Assembly: GCA_034509425.1 (NCBI GenBank)
Contig: JAVTVJ010000553.1
Span: 1,363,842 to 1,427,841 of the forward strand
Direction of reading: 5' to 3'
Length of the DNA stretch: 64,000 bases
Source of the DNA: Eopsaltria australis
Taxonomy: Eukaryota; Chordata; Aves; Passeriformes; Petroicidae
The translations under genes and the position numbers were made by a program. Positions 22,058 to 34,429 of the stretch are shown in pieces. Numbering within the stretch: position 1 is the stretch's first letter; each line of letters starts with the position of its first letter. Below the pieces are notes generated by a model. That model ran no database searches and had not been told where the DNA came from. It was given only the letters and a program-made list of their open reading frames with translations.

Positions 22058-22275
22058 GCTCTGCTCCCAGGGAACAGGGACAGGAGGAGAGGGAACGGCC
22101 TCAGGCTGGGCCAGGGGAGGCTCAGGGTGGGCAGCAGCAGGAATTTCCCCATGGAAAGGGTGCTCAGGCCTTGGGAGTTTGGAATCCCCATTCCTGGAGG
22201 GTTTTAAATCCATGTGGGTGTGGGGCAGTGCTGGGAATGGTTGGGTTCAATCTTTCCCACCTTAATGATTCCAAG
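22058..22275 (+). mobile_element. CR1 copy with internal deletion
   Basis: Starts at CTGCTCCCAGGGAACAGGG, jumps near 22175 from the GGTGCTCAGGCCTTGG segment to CCCATTCCTGGAGGG, and ends at TTTCCCACCTTAATGATTCC. Confidence 0.8.
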
Positions 22276-22279
22276 TGGG

Positions 22280-23400
22280 AATAAAATCCCACATGGAATC
22301 GAGATCCCCTCAGGGCTGATTTCTCTCCATGAAGATTTGGAGTTTCCAGCTGTTCCCTCAGAGCAGGAATTGAATTTTCCCTCATCAGAAAATTCCATAT
22401 TTAATTGATTCCTCATTGTGAGGCTATTCCACATCCAAAAGCTCCTAAAACTCCCCTAAAATCCCTCAAAAACTGCACAAATGTGGGATTTTCATGGATC
22501 AGCTGGAATAAAGGAATTTTTTGGATGCTGATCCGGGGAAACTCAGGATTCCTGGAATGTTAAAACTGAGAAATTTGGGAAGAGAGGGGTGATTCCCCAA
22601 TTCAAAATCAGGAAGTGATGGGAATATTTAGCTTGGAAAGGGAATGGCCAAAACGGAGAATTTCAAGGAAATCAAAGAGCTTCACAAGGATGAAAATCAA
22701 AGCTGTTTTCCCATTTTTTTTCTTGGATCCAGATTTCCTTGGCCTGCAAAGCCTTTAGGGTGGGTTTGTGCATCACCTGGCCCAGCGGGATCCCAAGTCC
22801 TGGCACATTTTCCATGGATTCTTAGCCACGGGAATAATAATGATAACAATAATTAGGATATCCTGAGGAAACTGCCATGGTTGGGTTGAGCTTAAGTGGG
22901 AAAAAATCCCAACAAAAGGGAGGGGGATCATTAATTAGTGTAAGAAGCATTAAAGGATCATGTGGATTCCATGGAAAACTCAGGAGATCTGATCCCAGGA
23001 GCTCATTTTAGCGGGAATTTCATCCGCCCAACTCCAGTGTCATTTCCAGGAGGTGCTGGGAATTATTTCCTGATTTATTTAATGGAAAAATGCAAAAAAA
23101 AAAAGTGGGAATTTAAAGGATAAACAGCAGGGTTTGTCAGCTTGGTGCCTTTTTATGGAGAGGGGAAAACGAGGATTATGGAGAACTGAATTAAGAATCA
23201 AAGGATGGTGCTGGATACCTGAATTTTCCTTGGAATTCTCCAAAATGCATCCAAGAAGTCCAAGGAAATCCTCTTAAACTTGACTAGAAGGAGAGCTGGG
23301 AATTTTGGGACACAATCTAGGGATCTGATTTGGGTTCTGAGTGGTTTGTGCTGAGGATTTTTCCTCATTTTCGTGTGGAAAAATGTAATTTTTTTAAAAT
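22280..23400. other. Intron segment with no recognised element
   Basis: Single-copy, moderately AT-rich DNA. A small run of ATAATGATAACAATAATT lies near 22835. Nothing else stood out. Confidence 0.4.
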
Positions 23401-23401
23401 T

Positions 23402-23490
23402 CCAGAATTCTGGAACGGTTTGGATTGGATCCCTGCCATGCCCAGTGACACTTCCACCATCCCAGGTTGTTCCAATCCTTTCCAACACTT
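23402..23490 (-). mobile_element. CR1 3'-end fragment
   Basis: GGAACGGTTTGGATTGGATCC followed by CACTTCCACCATCCCAGG, antisense and diverged. Confidence 0.6.
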
Positions 23491-24391
23491 TTTTTCCAAG
23501 GGAAAAAATTCTGATTTTTCCATGAGCTGATGTTGGAATTCTACAGAATCCTTTGCCTGGGGGGGAAAGCCTTCCTGAATTTTCCCTCCTCTGGGCACCT
23601 CTGTGGGGTTTTGGGTGTGACTGGAACAGTTTGGGGCCAAAAAGTGCCATAAATTGGGGCAGGGAATGGTCTGGGATTAAAAAAAAAATCCCAGGAACAT
23701 CCACACTGAATCCTGGAGGAATCGCAGGGGTTCTAAAAGGATGAAACACAAAAAACCCTAACACAGAACCAGCTGAGCTGTTGTGGTGGGGTTTTTTGGG
23801 ATCTGATCCCTGTGAGCTAAAACAGGTCCGGGAGATGCCAGGGAATCATTCCCTTTGGGATTTGTTTGTGTGGCTTTGTTTTAGGATCAATCTGGAATTT
23901 CCTTTCCTTTCCTGGATCTCCAAGCAGGGTTTTGGGGTGGCTCTGTCGGGGCTTTTTGGGGCTGCTGCACTGGGGGGTTTTGGGGTCACAGCGTTGGGGT
24001 TTTAGGGCTCTTTTTTTGAGGAATTTTGCTCTTCAGGCTGGCCCAGGTTTAAATTTGGGTCCCAGCCACATCCCAAGCATCCCACAGACCCCTCATCCCT
24101 GTAGGAAGCAGCTCTGCCTCGGCAAAAATTATGGAAAAACTCTTGGAAATCTGAATTTGGGGTTTTTACTGGTGGAATTTTGGGTGAAAATGATGTAAAA
24201 CCTGGAAAAAAGGGAGGGGATGGGGATGTGAGGAGAGAGGAACTGGAAATGGATTTGGAGCAGCTTGGGCAGAACGGGAATTTCTTGCTCCAAACTGGTT
24301 GGAAAAAATGGGATTTGTAATATCTGAGAGGAAATGATGGATTTCATTTTCACACACAGATGGGAGAACATTCCCAGAGTTTATTCCAAAC

Positions 24392-24745
24392 CTCTGGCAG
24401 TGGGAGCCATTCCCTGTGTCCTGTCCCTCCATGCCTTGTCCCCAGCCCCTCTCCAGCTCTCCTGGAGCCCCTTCAGGCCCTGCAAGGGGCTCTGAGCTCT
24501 CCCTGGAGCCTTCTCCTCTCCAGGGGAACATTCCCAGTTTGAGGGAACTGCAGCCACCCTGAGTTGGAGTGAAAACCTCCCTGACTGGGAACACTGGGAT
24601 TGTTTCCAATATGAAATGCCCACAAAATCTCCACTGTGGAGAACCAAACACTTCCAGGGATCCAGGGGCAGCCACAGCTTCTCTGGGAATTCCATCCCAG
24701 CCTCTCCCCACCCTCCCAGCCAGGAATTCCTTCCCAATATCCCAA
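24392..24745 (-). mobile_element. Two antisense CR1 pieces in shuffled order
   Basis: 24392-24550 holds the more 5' CR1 part (CATGCCTTGTCCCCAGCCCC, CCTGCAAGGGGCTCTGAGC). 24648-24745 holds the more 3' part (CAGGGATCCAGGGGCAGCCA). In an intact antisense copy the order would be reversed, so these are two insertions or a rearrangement. Confidence 0.8.
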
Positions 24746-25359
24746 AAAGGGTGCGGCCTTTTGGGGTGGGCCCTCATCTCCTGGAAATACCAGAATTTTG
24801 CCTGGCGATGAATTCCTCATCCCAAATGAGTCCAAATAATTTTGGGATCATTGGATCCCAAATAATTTTGGGATCTGTGCTGGCGACCTGCCAGGAGTGG
24901 CCTTGATGGAGTTGGGATCATCCATGGGATCTGTGGAGCTTTGTGCCAAATTCTTCTCCTCAGATCCCAGGGTTGGGCTCTCCAGGCTCAGGGTGGGCTC
25001 TACCATGAGCAGCTGGATGCAACTGTGGGGATAAAAAGCTGGAGTATTCCCCTTTTTTTCCATCAAGGAACAGGATTTGGGAACACGGGTCCCTCTCTTC
25101 CTCCAGCCCTGCGGAGTAGATAATGCATGTGACAATTAATGAGGACATTTAACGACCGCTGACAGAACTTCTGCTTTCCCACCCACCAGCTCTTCCCAAG
25201 CTGCTCCTCTCCCAAGTATCCCGGCACAGTGGGAGCTCTGAGTTCTCCAGCATCTTCTCTTCCCTGCTTTTCACTCATTCCCAGCAATTTGAGCGGGGCA
25301 GTTCCATCTCTCCCAGCACATGGAATAAACAGATTTTGGATAATTGTGAGGGGGAAAGG

Positions 25360-25735
25360 ATTTTCTTGGAAGTTGGGAGGGATTTAAATCCCATCCTGGG
25401 TGGACAGGGACATCTCCCACTGCCCCAGGCTGTTCCAACCTGGCCTTGGGCACTGCCAGGGAACCAGGGGCAGCCACAGCAAATCTGGGAATTCCAGACC
25501 AGCCAGGAGTTCCTTCCCAATATCCCACCCAAATCTCCCCTTTTCCAGTCTGAAGCCATTCCCTGTGTCCTGTCCCTCCATGCCTTGTCCCCAGTCCCTC
25601 TCCAGCTCTCCTGGAGCCCCTTTAGGCCCTGCAAGGGGCTCTGAGCTCTCCCTGGATCCTTCTCCTCTCCAGGTGAACATTCCCAGCTCTTGGATCATCT
25701 CCATGGCCTCCTCTGGACTTGTTCCAGCAGCTTAA
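25360..25735 (-). mobile_element. CR1 copy, antisense
   Basis: Nearly full relative to the local family: from TTGGGAGGGATTTAAATCCC through CACTGCCAGGGAACCAGGGG and CATGCCTTGTCCCCAG to GGACTTGTTCCAGCAGC. Confidence 0.88.
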
Positions 25736-26479
25736 AAAAATCCTTTACACCCACCAAAACACCTTATTTATTTTTTTATAAATAGTAAAAAAATATTATA
25801 TAATAGAGTTTATCCATTAAAAATACATTGTTCCCGTATCCAAGGGCATTGGACCAAAATAAACAGGAAAAGGTTCATCCAACTTTTTTCCCCCTCCTTT
25901 GGATCTGGGCTGAGTTCAGCTCTGGTTTGATTTCATTTTATTTCATTTCTCCTGAATAATTTATTCCTGTGGAAACATCCTCTTGGATAAAAACCACCGA
26001 AAAAGGGGGAAAAACTTGGAGAACTGCAAGATTTCCTTTATTAAAATGTTGTTCCATCCCAATATTTTAATTTGGGGTTTTGCATCTTTAATGAAGAGAT
26101 TAAAGCAAAGCACAACAGGATAAATATTTTGGGTTGACTAAAAACCACCCAAAATGTTGAGATTTCAACAAAATCCAAAACTCAGCAGTAAAAAGAAAAT
26201 AATTTTGCTTCAGCTTGGCTTAAATAATTTTTTTCCCTCTCGTTTTGGCAAGTGAATAACAATAAAAAAAATAAATCGGTGCTTGCCCGGCTCTAGAATT
26301 GGGTCAAAAAGAGATTAAATGAAATTATTTCTGGGCCATCAGCACAAAGAGCTGAGCGTCCTCTTCCTGCAGCGCTGGAATTGTTTAATTCCTTTTTTAT
26401 GGATCTGGGATTGGGGCTGTGGGAGAGAAAAGGGAGATTTGTAGGAATTCAGGGAGGGATTTTATCCTGGAAATGTGGG

Positions 26480-26985
26480 AAGTGCCCAGGGAGGTTTGGA
26501 GTGCCCATGCCTGGAGGTGTCCCAGGAATTGCTGGAGGTGGCACTCGGAGCTCTGGGCTGGGGACAAGGTGGGCATCAGGCACAGGTTGGACTCTGATCA
26601 TGGAGCTCTTTTCCAAACTCAATGATTCAGTGAGATTTAGATTGGATATTTGGGAAAATTTCTTCCCTAAATAGGTTTTCCAGCCCTGGCACAGGGTGGT
26701 GTCATCATCCCTGGAGGGATTTCAAATCCATGTGGATGTGGCACCGGGGACATGGGGCAGGGGTGGCTTTGGCAGTGCTGGGGAAGGGTTGGATGAACTC
26801 AGAGGTCTTTTCCAACTGAAATGATTCCATGAATATTTGTCTGCTGGTTTGGAGTGCCCATCCCTGGAGGTGTCCAAGGAATTGCTGGAGGTGGCACTCA
26901 GAGCTCTGGGCTGGGGACAAGCTGGACACAGGGCTGGACTTGGTGACCTTGGAGCTCTTTTCCACCTCGTGAATTCTGGGATTCA
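26480..26985 (+). mobile_element. Composite of three sense CR1 3' pieces
   Basis: 26480-26635, 26640-26832 and 26850-26985 each hold part of the CR1 3' region. GGAGGTGTCCCAGGAATTGC and GGAGGTGTCCAAGGAATTGC occur in the first and third, and ATCCATGTGGATGTGGCAC in the second. The tail AATGATTC occurs twice. A nested insertion or local duplication explains this. Confidence 0.8.
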
Positions 26986-27127
26986 AAATTCAACTGGAAT
27001 GGGATGTGAGGCTGAAGGAGCAATCCCAGAACTGCTGGAATTCAGCACCCACAGCTGGAGGAATGCGGTGGTGCTGCCTCTGTTTGTGTCCAGAATCTCT
27101 TTCCATAAAATCATGGAATGGTTGGGA

Positions 27128-27806
27128 TGCAGGAATGTGCCCTTGTATCCGTGCTGGGAGAAGAGCAGCTTTTCCATGGATTCTGGTGGTTGTTGGGCTT
27201 GGGAATTTGTGTTGGATCCAGGAGGGAGCACAAGTGTGGGGTTGTATTCCCAGTTATCTGCTGCAGGATATTGGGATAACATGTTAAAAAGTGGGAAAAA
27301 ATTTATGGATTGGGATAACACTTTAAAAGTGGGGGAAAATTCCCTTTTTCTGTGCCTGTGTCGTTCCCTTTTGCAGCCAAGGATTTCCAACCAAATCCCA
27401 ACTTTTCTGGATAAAATGATGGATCTGTGTCTCCTTGGAATGCTGCATTTTTTTCCAATGGAGATCTTGGCACTGCTGGGCCCTTGTGTAGCAGAACCGA
27501 TCCCAGTTATTTTGGGATGAGCTGGAAATGTTTGGAGGATCTCAGATCCTGCCTGGAATGCTGAATCCAGCAGAAATCCATATTTTTGCTTGGGAATGTG
27601 CCCTTGTGTCCATGCTGGGAGAAGAGCAGCTTTTCCATGGGTTGTGGGGGTTGCTGGGCTTGGGAATTCATGTTGGATCAGGAGTGTGTGGTGGTGCTCC
27701 CAGTTATCTTCTGCAGGGATTATGGATCAGGATAACACTTAAAAAATGGGGAAAGATTCCCTTTTTCTGAGCCTGTGTCATGCCCTTTTCTAGCCAAGAA
27801 TTTCCA
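27128..27806. repeat. Two direct copies ~460 bp apart
   Basis: GAATGTGCCCTTGT...CTGGGAGAAGAGCAGC occurs near 27131 and 27593. Both copies end with TTCCCTTTTTCTG-GCCTGTGTC. The unit is not CR1. Confidence 0.82.
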
Positions 27807-28199
27807 TGCCCAGAAAAAAGGGATATAAAACAATTCCTGCCCTTTTAATGGAGCTGGGAATGTGGCTCTGCGCTGCAGGGAATGTAAATATTTGGGAATA
27901 GCCTGGCTGTGCTCTGGTGCTGGAATCTGGGAGCAGAGGGAATGCTGTGATTGTTCAGGAGGAATCGAGGCTGGAGCTGCTCAGGGCCCTTTCTGTGGGA
28001 TCAGTGCTGGAGGGATGGGATGAGCTGGGAATGTGCTGGAGCTGGGATTGCTCTTCCCAGGTCCTGTTTTATTCCCAGTTTTATCCCAGAAATGTGCAAC
28101 TGTGAGGGTGTGGATTCATGGGAAACTCCTGCAGGGCCAGGGGCTGCTCTGAGAAAGAGGGGAAAGTTTGGGAAAGCAGAGTTATTCCAGCACCCTTGG

Positions 28200-28335
28200 A
28201 TCATGGAATTGTAGGATGGTTTGGGATGGGAGGGATTTAAATCCCATCCCATTCCACCACTTTTCCACGGGCTGGGACATTTTCCACTATCCTAGGTTGC
28301 TCGAAGCCCCATCCAGCCTGTCCTAAACCCATTTC
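28200..28335 (-). mobile_element. CR1 3'-end fragment
   Basis: GGTTTGGGATGGGAGGGATTT, TCCCATTCCACCACTTTTCC, and CCTAGGTTGCTCGAAGCCCC in antisense order. Confidence 0.75.
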
Positions 28336-28867
28336 TCCAGGATTCCTGTTCCCATGAATATTTAATTTCATTTTCCCCATCTAATTTGAGCTGTTTTCCA
28401 TGGATTTGTCCATCCAACCTTCTATATGGAGCATCCAAGCAGGAAAACCGGATGGTGCAACCAGGACCTCACTCCACAAATTCCCTCACATTGCTCATTC
28501 CCAAATTTCCACACACAAAATCCAATCCAAGCTCCGGGATGCTCCAGGAGAGCTGAGAAAATGAAGTTCGACCCCAAGCAACCAAACAACCTCTTCCCAT
28601 CCCTCCAACCCTGGGCTGGAATGGCTTTAATCCACAATTTTAATGGAATTTTCCCCTGGAGACCCCACTAAGAGCCACTCTTCCCTCTCCCGATTGCCAC
28701 CAGCAGGAGCAGGGGCGCTAACGTTGCAGAAATGCTTCATTAACCACGGAACATTTAATTGCTCCTTGAGTGCCGCCTGCATTCCCAGATTTCCCCGCGG
28801 CCGGGATGATCCGAGGGCTGCTCCCACCGACGGCACTTCGGAAATGCACCAGGGTCACTCGGAGTCA

Positions 28868-29657
28868 TTTGGCCCAAATTCCAGTGACTCATTGGATGCT
28901 GAATTCCCAAAAAAGTTTTTACTGGAGCTCAGAGTTCCATGGCCCATTTGCTGCTGCATTCCCAAAATTTTTCTGGAACCAAATTCCAGAGTGGCCCATT
29001 TGGTGCTGAGTTCCCAAAAGTTTTTGCTGAAGCTCTGATTTCCCTGGCCCAAATACCAGTGGCCCATGAGGTGCTGCATTCCCAAAATATTTTGCTGGAG
29101 ATCTGAGTTCCCTGGCCCAAATTCCAGTGACTCACTGGATGCTGAATTCCCAAAAAAGTTTTTACTGGAGCTCAGAGTTCCATGGCCCGTTTGGTGCTGC
29201 ATTCCCAAACTTTTTTGTTGGAGCTCTGACCTCCCTGGCCCAAATTTGGTGCTGCATTCCCGAAATGTTTTGCTGGAGCTCTGATTTCCCTGGCCCAAAT
29301 TCCAGAGTGACCCAAATTTGGTGTTGCATTCCCAAAATTTTGCGGAAGCCAAATTCCAGAGTGACCCATTTGCTGCTGAATTCCCAAAATTTTTGCTGGA
29401 GTTCTGACTTTCCTGGCAGCCAAATTCCAGAGCGGCCCATTTAGTGCTGAATTCCCAAAATTTTTTACTGGAGCTCTGAGTTCCGTGGCCCAAATTTGGT
29501 GCTGAATTCCCAACATTTGCCTGGAGCTCTGACTTCCCTGGCCCAAATTCAGCACCTAATGCCAAAATTTTGCTGGAGCCAAATTCCAGAGTGGCCCATG
29601 AGGTGATGAATTCCCAAAATTTTTTGCTGGAGCTCAGAGCTCCCTGGCAGCCGAATT
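28868..29657. repeat. ~55-65 bp tandem array, about 13 units, with ~243 bp higher-order copy
   Basis: GCTGAATTCCCAAAA-TTTTTGCTGGAGCTCTGA-TTCCCTGGCCCAAATTCCAG recurs throughout. A segment near 28884-28945 recurs almost exactly near 29127-29188, showing higher-order duplication. A 236-codon minus-strand frame follows the repeat and is not taken as a gene. Confidence 0.9.
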
Positions 29658-29767
29658 GTTCCTCCTTGGCAGAGGGAAGAGAGGCCTGGGAGTATCAAAA
29701 GTGCAAATTTGAACTGTTGGAATGTTCTGGGGAATAAAGGCATGGGAAGATGATTAAGGAATATTGG

Positions 29768-30525
29768 GAATTTGAGATTTCCTGGAATTCTCTTTCCAGA
29801 TGCTTTAAATTAAGGATTAAACACTTGGGAAAATCCCAACACACACCCAGTGCTCTCCAATCCCTGGGGATCCATTCCCAGCTGATCCCAACCACAAAAC
29901 CTCATGGAAAAATCCCCAAGGCTGGATTTTGCCTCTGGAATTTTGTCCCAACCGACAGGGATACGAGAAAAGTGGGAATGGGTGCAAGAGGTGGGAAATG
30001 CATCCTTTATCCAGGAAATGGGAATGGTAGGAAACATTTCAGCACCTTCTGCAGCTGTAGGACAAAGGGGACGCTTCCCACAAAAAAATTTGGGATGGAG
30101 GGATTTGTGCTTCCTGGGAGTTTGGGAATGCTGGAGAGAGCAGGAACAGGAAGCAAACCCAGGGTAGAATGTGGAGGTCACTCTTGGCAGAGAAACTTGG
30201 GATTTCCTGGAATTTCTCTTTCCTGATCCTTTAAATTGAAGATTAGACACTTGGGAGAATCCCAACACACACCCAGTGCTCTCCAATTCCTGGAGATCCA
30301 TTCCCAGCTGATCCCAACCACAAAACCTCATGGAAAAATCCCCAAGGCTGGATTTTGCCTCTGGAATTTTGTCCCAACCGACAGGGATACGAGAAAAGTG
30401 GGAATGGGTGCAGGAGGTGGGAAATGCATCCTTTACCCAAGAAATGGGAATGGCAGGAATCATTTCAGCAGCTGTAGAACAAAGGGAACACTTCCCACAA
30501 AAAAACTTGGGCTGGAGGAAGGAAA
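29768..30525. repeat. Two direct copies 426 bp apart
   Basis: ACACTTGGGA begins at 29821 and 30247, and the copies agree over more than 300 bp, including GCTGATCCCAACCACAAAACC and CCAACCGACAGGGATACGAG. Few differences suggest a recent duplication. Confidence 0.92.
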
Positions 30526-30825
30526 AATGGGAAAGTGCTCCCAGTGTGAGATGTTGGATTGGGATATTGGAATCAGGGATTTGTGCCGGATCTTTTTATT
30601 CCAGCTCCGCAAATGCTCCCTCCAAAATTAGCTGAGCATTCCAACCCCAGCTATTTTTAGGGAAAAGGTTTTATTTTGGATCCAATCGGTCAAAGGAAAC
30701 GAGGAAAATTTTCCAAGAAACTCTGGAAAGCGGGAGAGCGGCTCCGCCAGGAATCGGTCTCAAGTCACACCGGGAGAGGCTTAAATTGGAAATCAGGAAT
30801 TGTTTTTTCCCAGAAAAGCTTGGGA

Positions 30826-30955
30826 TGGGCTGTCCAGAGAGTAGTGGAGCAATGTTCCATGGAAATATTCCCAAAAAATGTGGATGTGGCACTGAAGGAC
30901 ACGGTTGGACTCTGATCCTAAAGGTTTTTCTCAAATAATTTCAGGATTCCTCTGG
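30826..30955 (+). mobile_element. CR1 3' fragment
   Basis: GGCTGTCCAGAGAGTAGTGG, TGTGGATGTGGCACTGAAGG and GGTTGGACTCTGATCC, ending in a diverged AATAATTTCAGGATTCC. Confidence 0.6.
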
Positions 30956-31214
30956 AATCCTGACCACCGTTGATATTCCAGCAATTCCTGGGAATTCAGG
31001 ATGTTTGAGCATTTTCAAATGGTCCCAAAATCCCATAGAACTCATGGAATGAATGAGTTTCAGACCCATCTGCTCCCAAATTTTTAGGCTTGGAATTGTG
31101 GTTGTCGCTGGGGCTTGGAAAAAGGGGAAATCCCAATTAGTGATGGTGATTATTGGGATTATTTTAATGATTTTTAATTCCCTGGATCCTCAGGCATTCC
31201 CACAGAGGTTGTGA

Positions 31215-31668
31215 TTTGTGGAAAAAACTGTTTGGATAAAAGACAGGAAATTGATTTAATCCTGGGATAATTTTTGTGGGATTGATGGAAAAAAATCCCA
31301 TAAAAAGAAATTAGAATTCCATAATTGCAGCTCTTCCCTGAGTTCCTCGTTACATTTTTATTTCCAGTTTGGATTGGTTTTTCTGGATCCTTGGGAATTC
31401 GGGATAAAACCCCATCCAGTGAATTCCTGCATTTTCCCTGCTGGAATTCTGTCCTCACCCTCCTCTGATGTGGTGTCAGGTTGGGATTTTTAGGAAAAAT
31501 GGTTTGGATAAAATACAGGAAATTGGTTTAATCCTGGGATAACTTTTTTTGTGGGATTGTTGGGGAAAATGCCATAAAAACATCAATATCCCATAATTGC
31601 AGCTCTTCCTTGAACTCCTCATGTTTTTATTTCCACCTTGGATTGGTTTTTCTGGATCCTTGGGAGTT
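31215..31668. repeat. Two direct copies 272 bp apart
   Basis: GGATAAAAGACAGGAAATTG (31234) and GGATAAAATACAGGAAATTG (31506) start matching blocks that continue through CCATAATTGCAGCTCTTCC to TTGGATTGGTTTTTCTGGATCC. Confidence 0.88.
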
Positions 31669-32984
31669 CTCTCCCATCTCTCCCTGGAAAGGGCTCTGAG
31701 GTTTCCCTGGCTCCTTTTCCACATGAACATTCCCAGCTCTCCCAGCCTCCTCCATCCCTGGAATTAATCAGTGATCCCATAAAAAAAGATTTATTTTATT
31801 TTTTCCTGGACACTCCTTGCCTCAATCTCTTATTTCCCACACCAAGAATTCCTGGTTCTGCTTCTCCTCATTCCCAGATTTTCCCTATTTTGGGATTCTC
31901 TCCTGACCTTGTCGCTGCCCTTTTCCACCTCATCCTCCTTCCCCTTTGGGCTGAGATTTCCGTGGAATGGGATCCAAGCTTGGCTGGAGCTCCCTGAGGA
32001 GCTTTGAGCCCATCCGGAGGGGGAGCTGGAATATTCCAATCAATTCCTTTGAATTATTTAGGAATCCATCCTGAAATCTTGAGCTGCTTTTTTTTAAATA
32101 CCCCTGAAACAGGAAACCGTTTTTATGGATTTTTCCGCTCTCCCGTTTTCTCATGGAAACATTTGACTTTGCCACTCGGACACGAAGTTTTTCTTCAGAA
32201 CGTCCCATTTAGGATGGAAAAATCCACAGGAAAAATCCCACAGAAAATCCCAGAAATTTGCAACCAAAGCCTCCTTTTATCCAATTGATTTTCATTTTCT
32301 TCTTTGCTCTGTGGAAAAATTCTTTTCATGATCCATATTCCAGCTGATCCCTGCTCCTCCTTCCTGATGGGAATCCTGGCAGAATTTTGGGGATAATCCC
32401 CTGAATTTTGAGTCAGGAGAAATGCCTGTGCTTCCCAGATTTGTTACCCATGAGAATGGAAAGGCTCCTCCTAATTCCCAATTTGGTGCCAGCTGCAATT
32501 TGGGTCAGGATTATCCCGGTGATAGAAAACATTCCTGAAGGCTGGAGAGAGGACAAAATCCCTCCTGTGCCTCTCTTCCCTCTCAGCTTTTCCAACAGAG
32601 AAAAATCTGGAATTTTTCCTTCTCTTTGGCCCTGTTTTTCTCATGGAATGAAGGAAAATCAGTCTCACGGACATGGAACTACAAGGGTGGGAGGAAGGTG
32701 AGGATAAATCATGGATTGAGGTGGATTCATGTGGGAAAAGGTTGGAAAATCCCTGCTGGGGGTGTTGGGTGCAGGGAATTGACAGCTGTGAATAATGGAG
32801 CCAAAATATTGGAAAAACAGGGAATTTGGGATGAGCCTTGGGAAGCTTTTCCTCCCTGGGAGTGGAGGAAGGAGCTGCAGCTCTGCTGGGTGAGCTTTGG
32901 AGCTGGGACAGCATCACTGGGGCAGCTTTTGGGGCAAAAACCGGGAATAGAAACACTTTGGAAAAGAAACATCCTCCTTCTTTT

Positions 32985-33105
32985 TTTGGGCCTGGATCCC
33001 TTTTTCTGGAGAGCTGGATCCTTTCCTTTTCTATTTGGGCCTGGATCCTTTCCTTTCCTTTTTGGGCCTGGATCCTTTTTCCTGAAGGGCTGGCTCCTCC
33101 TTTTT
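32985..33105. repeat. GGGCCTGGATCCTTTCC minisatellite
   Basis: Four to five units of about 28-35 bp combine TTTGGGCCTGGATCC or GAGAGCTGGATCC with T/C-rich tails. A long T run follows. Confidence 0.75.
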
Positions 33106-33168
33106 TTTTTTTTCTTTGGAGAGCTGGAAAGAAACACCGGGAATTACAGAATCCATCTCAGGATTGGT

Positions 33169-33230
33169 CACAGAATTCCAGAATGGTTTGGGTTGGAAGG
33201 AACCTCGAGGATCATCTCATTCCCACATCC
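33169..33230 (-). mobile_element. CR1 extreme 3' end
   Basis: CAGAATGGTTTGGGTTGGAAGG and GGATCATCTCATTCCCAC, antisense. Confidence 0.65.
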
Positions 33231-33689
33231 GGAATATTTCTCATCATAATGAATGAGTTTAATTAAGCTCAACCCAAATTAGGGAATAGAGATTTCCTTT
33301 GCGCCTGCTTTGAAGAGCAGCTCTGGATGAGGGAATTGCTGGAATTGGGGAATTTTTATCCCTCCCGCCTCAACCTGGATGTTTGGGAAAAATGGATTTG
33401 GGGTTAAATTGGGCACATTCATCTGAGAACTCGTTTTTTCCCAACCCTGCTCCAGGGGAGAGCTGGGGCTGGAGTGATTGTTTGGAATGTCCTTCCAGGG
33501 GAAGTTTTCTGTGCTGCTTGCCTGAAGATTGGCCTCCCACTGCTTCCCATGGAAATCCATTCGGGAAAACCACGGGATGCAACTCCAGCTCCTGGCAGGC
33601 GGCTCCTGCCTCGTTTGATGGGGATTTGTTGCTGTGTCTGAGGCCTCGGGTTGGAAATTGAGACAAAAATCTGCTCAAAACTGGGGCTT

Positions 33690-34118
33690 TGTCCTCTTGA
33701 AAAATTCCAAAGGGTTGGGAGCTGTTCCTAGAGGTGTGGGGATGTTCCTGGAGAAGCTCTGAGGGAAGCAGGAATGTCCCAACTCCTTGGGATCTGCTGG
33801 AGAAATCTCAGTTGGGAATGAGCTCCTTGGAGGATTTGGAGTGTCCAAGGCCAGGTTAGATGGGGCAGTTCCAGGAACGTGGGGATTTCCCTGGAGAAGC
33901 TCCAAGGGACCAGGAATGTCCCAGCTCCTTGGGAATCACCCAGGGATCTGCTGGAGAAATCTCAGGTGGGAATGAGCTCCTTGGAGGGTTTGGAGTGTCC
34001 AAGGTGAGGTTGGACACTGGGAGCAATCTGGGATAGGGAAGGTATGAGGCTGGAATGGGATGGGATTTAAGGACTTTAAGGTCCCTCCAACCGAAACCAG
34101 TCTGGAATTCTGCGATCC
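33690..34118 (+). repeat. Duplicated unit ending in a CR1 3' tail
   Basis: GGATCTGCTGGAGAAATCTCAG and AATGAGCTCCTTGGAGG occur in two units (33720-33868 and 33869-34018). The second runs into CCAAGG-GAGGTTGGACACTGGG and a sense CR1 tail with TCCAACCGAAACCAGTCTGG. Confidence 0.75.
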
Positions 34119-34429
34119 CAGTTGGATGAGTTAATTATAATTAGCAGTTTGTTTCCTCGGAGTTTCAGATGGAATCCCCCCTCGTGTTAGGCCCCTCTTA
34201 GGACCCTTTTTTAGAGATTCTGAAGACACTTCTAAGACATTTTTGATCTCCATCTCTGGAACCTGTGGGCAGAACAGAAATCTGGGCTTCTATTCCTAAA
34301 AACATTAAAAAAAAAAAAAAATAAAATTTAAACCAAAGCTCAAACCCAAGCCCAAAACCGAGGCTCCAACTTCCCCCTCCCCATCCCAAAAAAAGGATTA
34401 AAAGCCCTCCCGGATTCCTGCGCTGGGAA

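Noticed and set aside
28855..29565. 236-codon minus-strand frame
   Set aside because: It is a translation of a ~60 bp tandem array; no start context, domain or flanking exon structure.
32626..33249. 207-codon + frame
   Set aside because: Phe/Leu-rich text arises from the T/C-rich GGGCCTGGATCC minisatellite.
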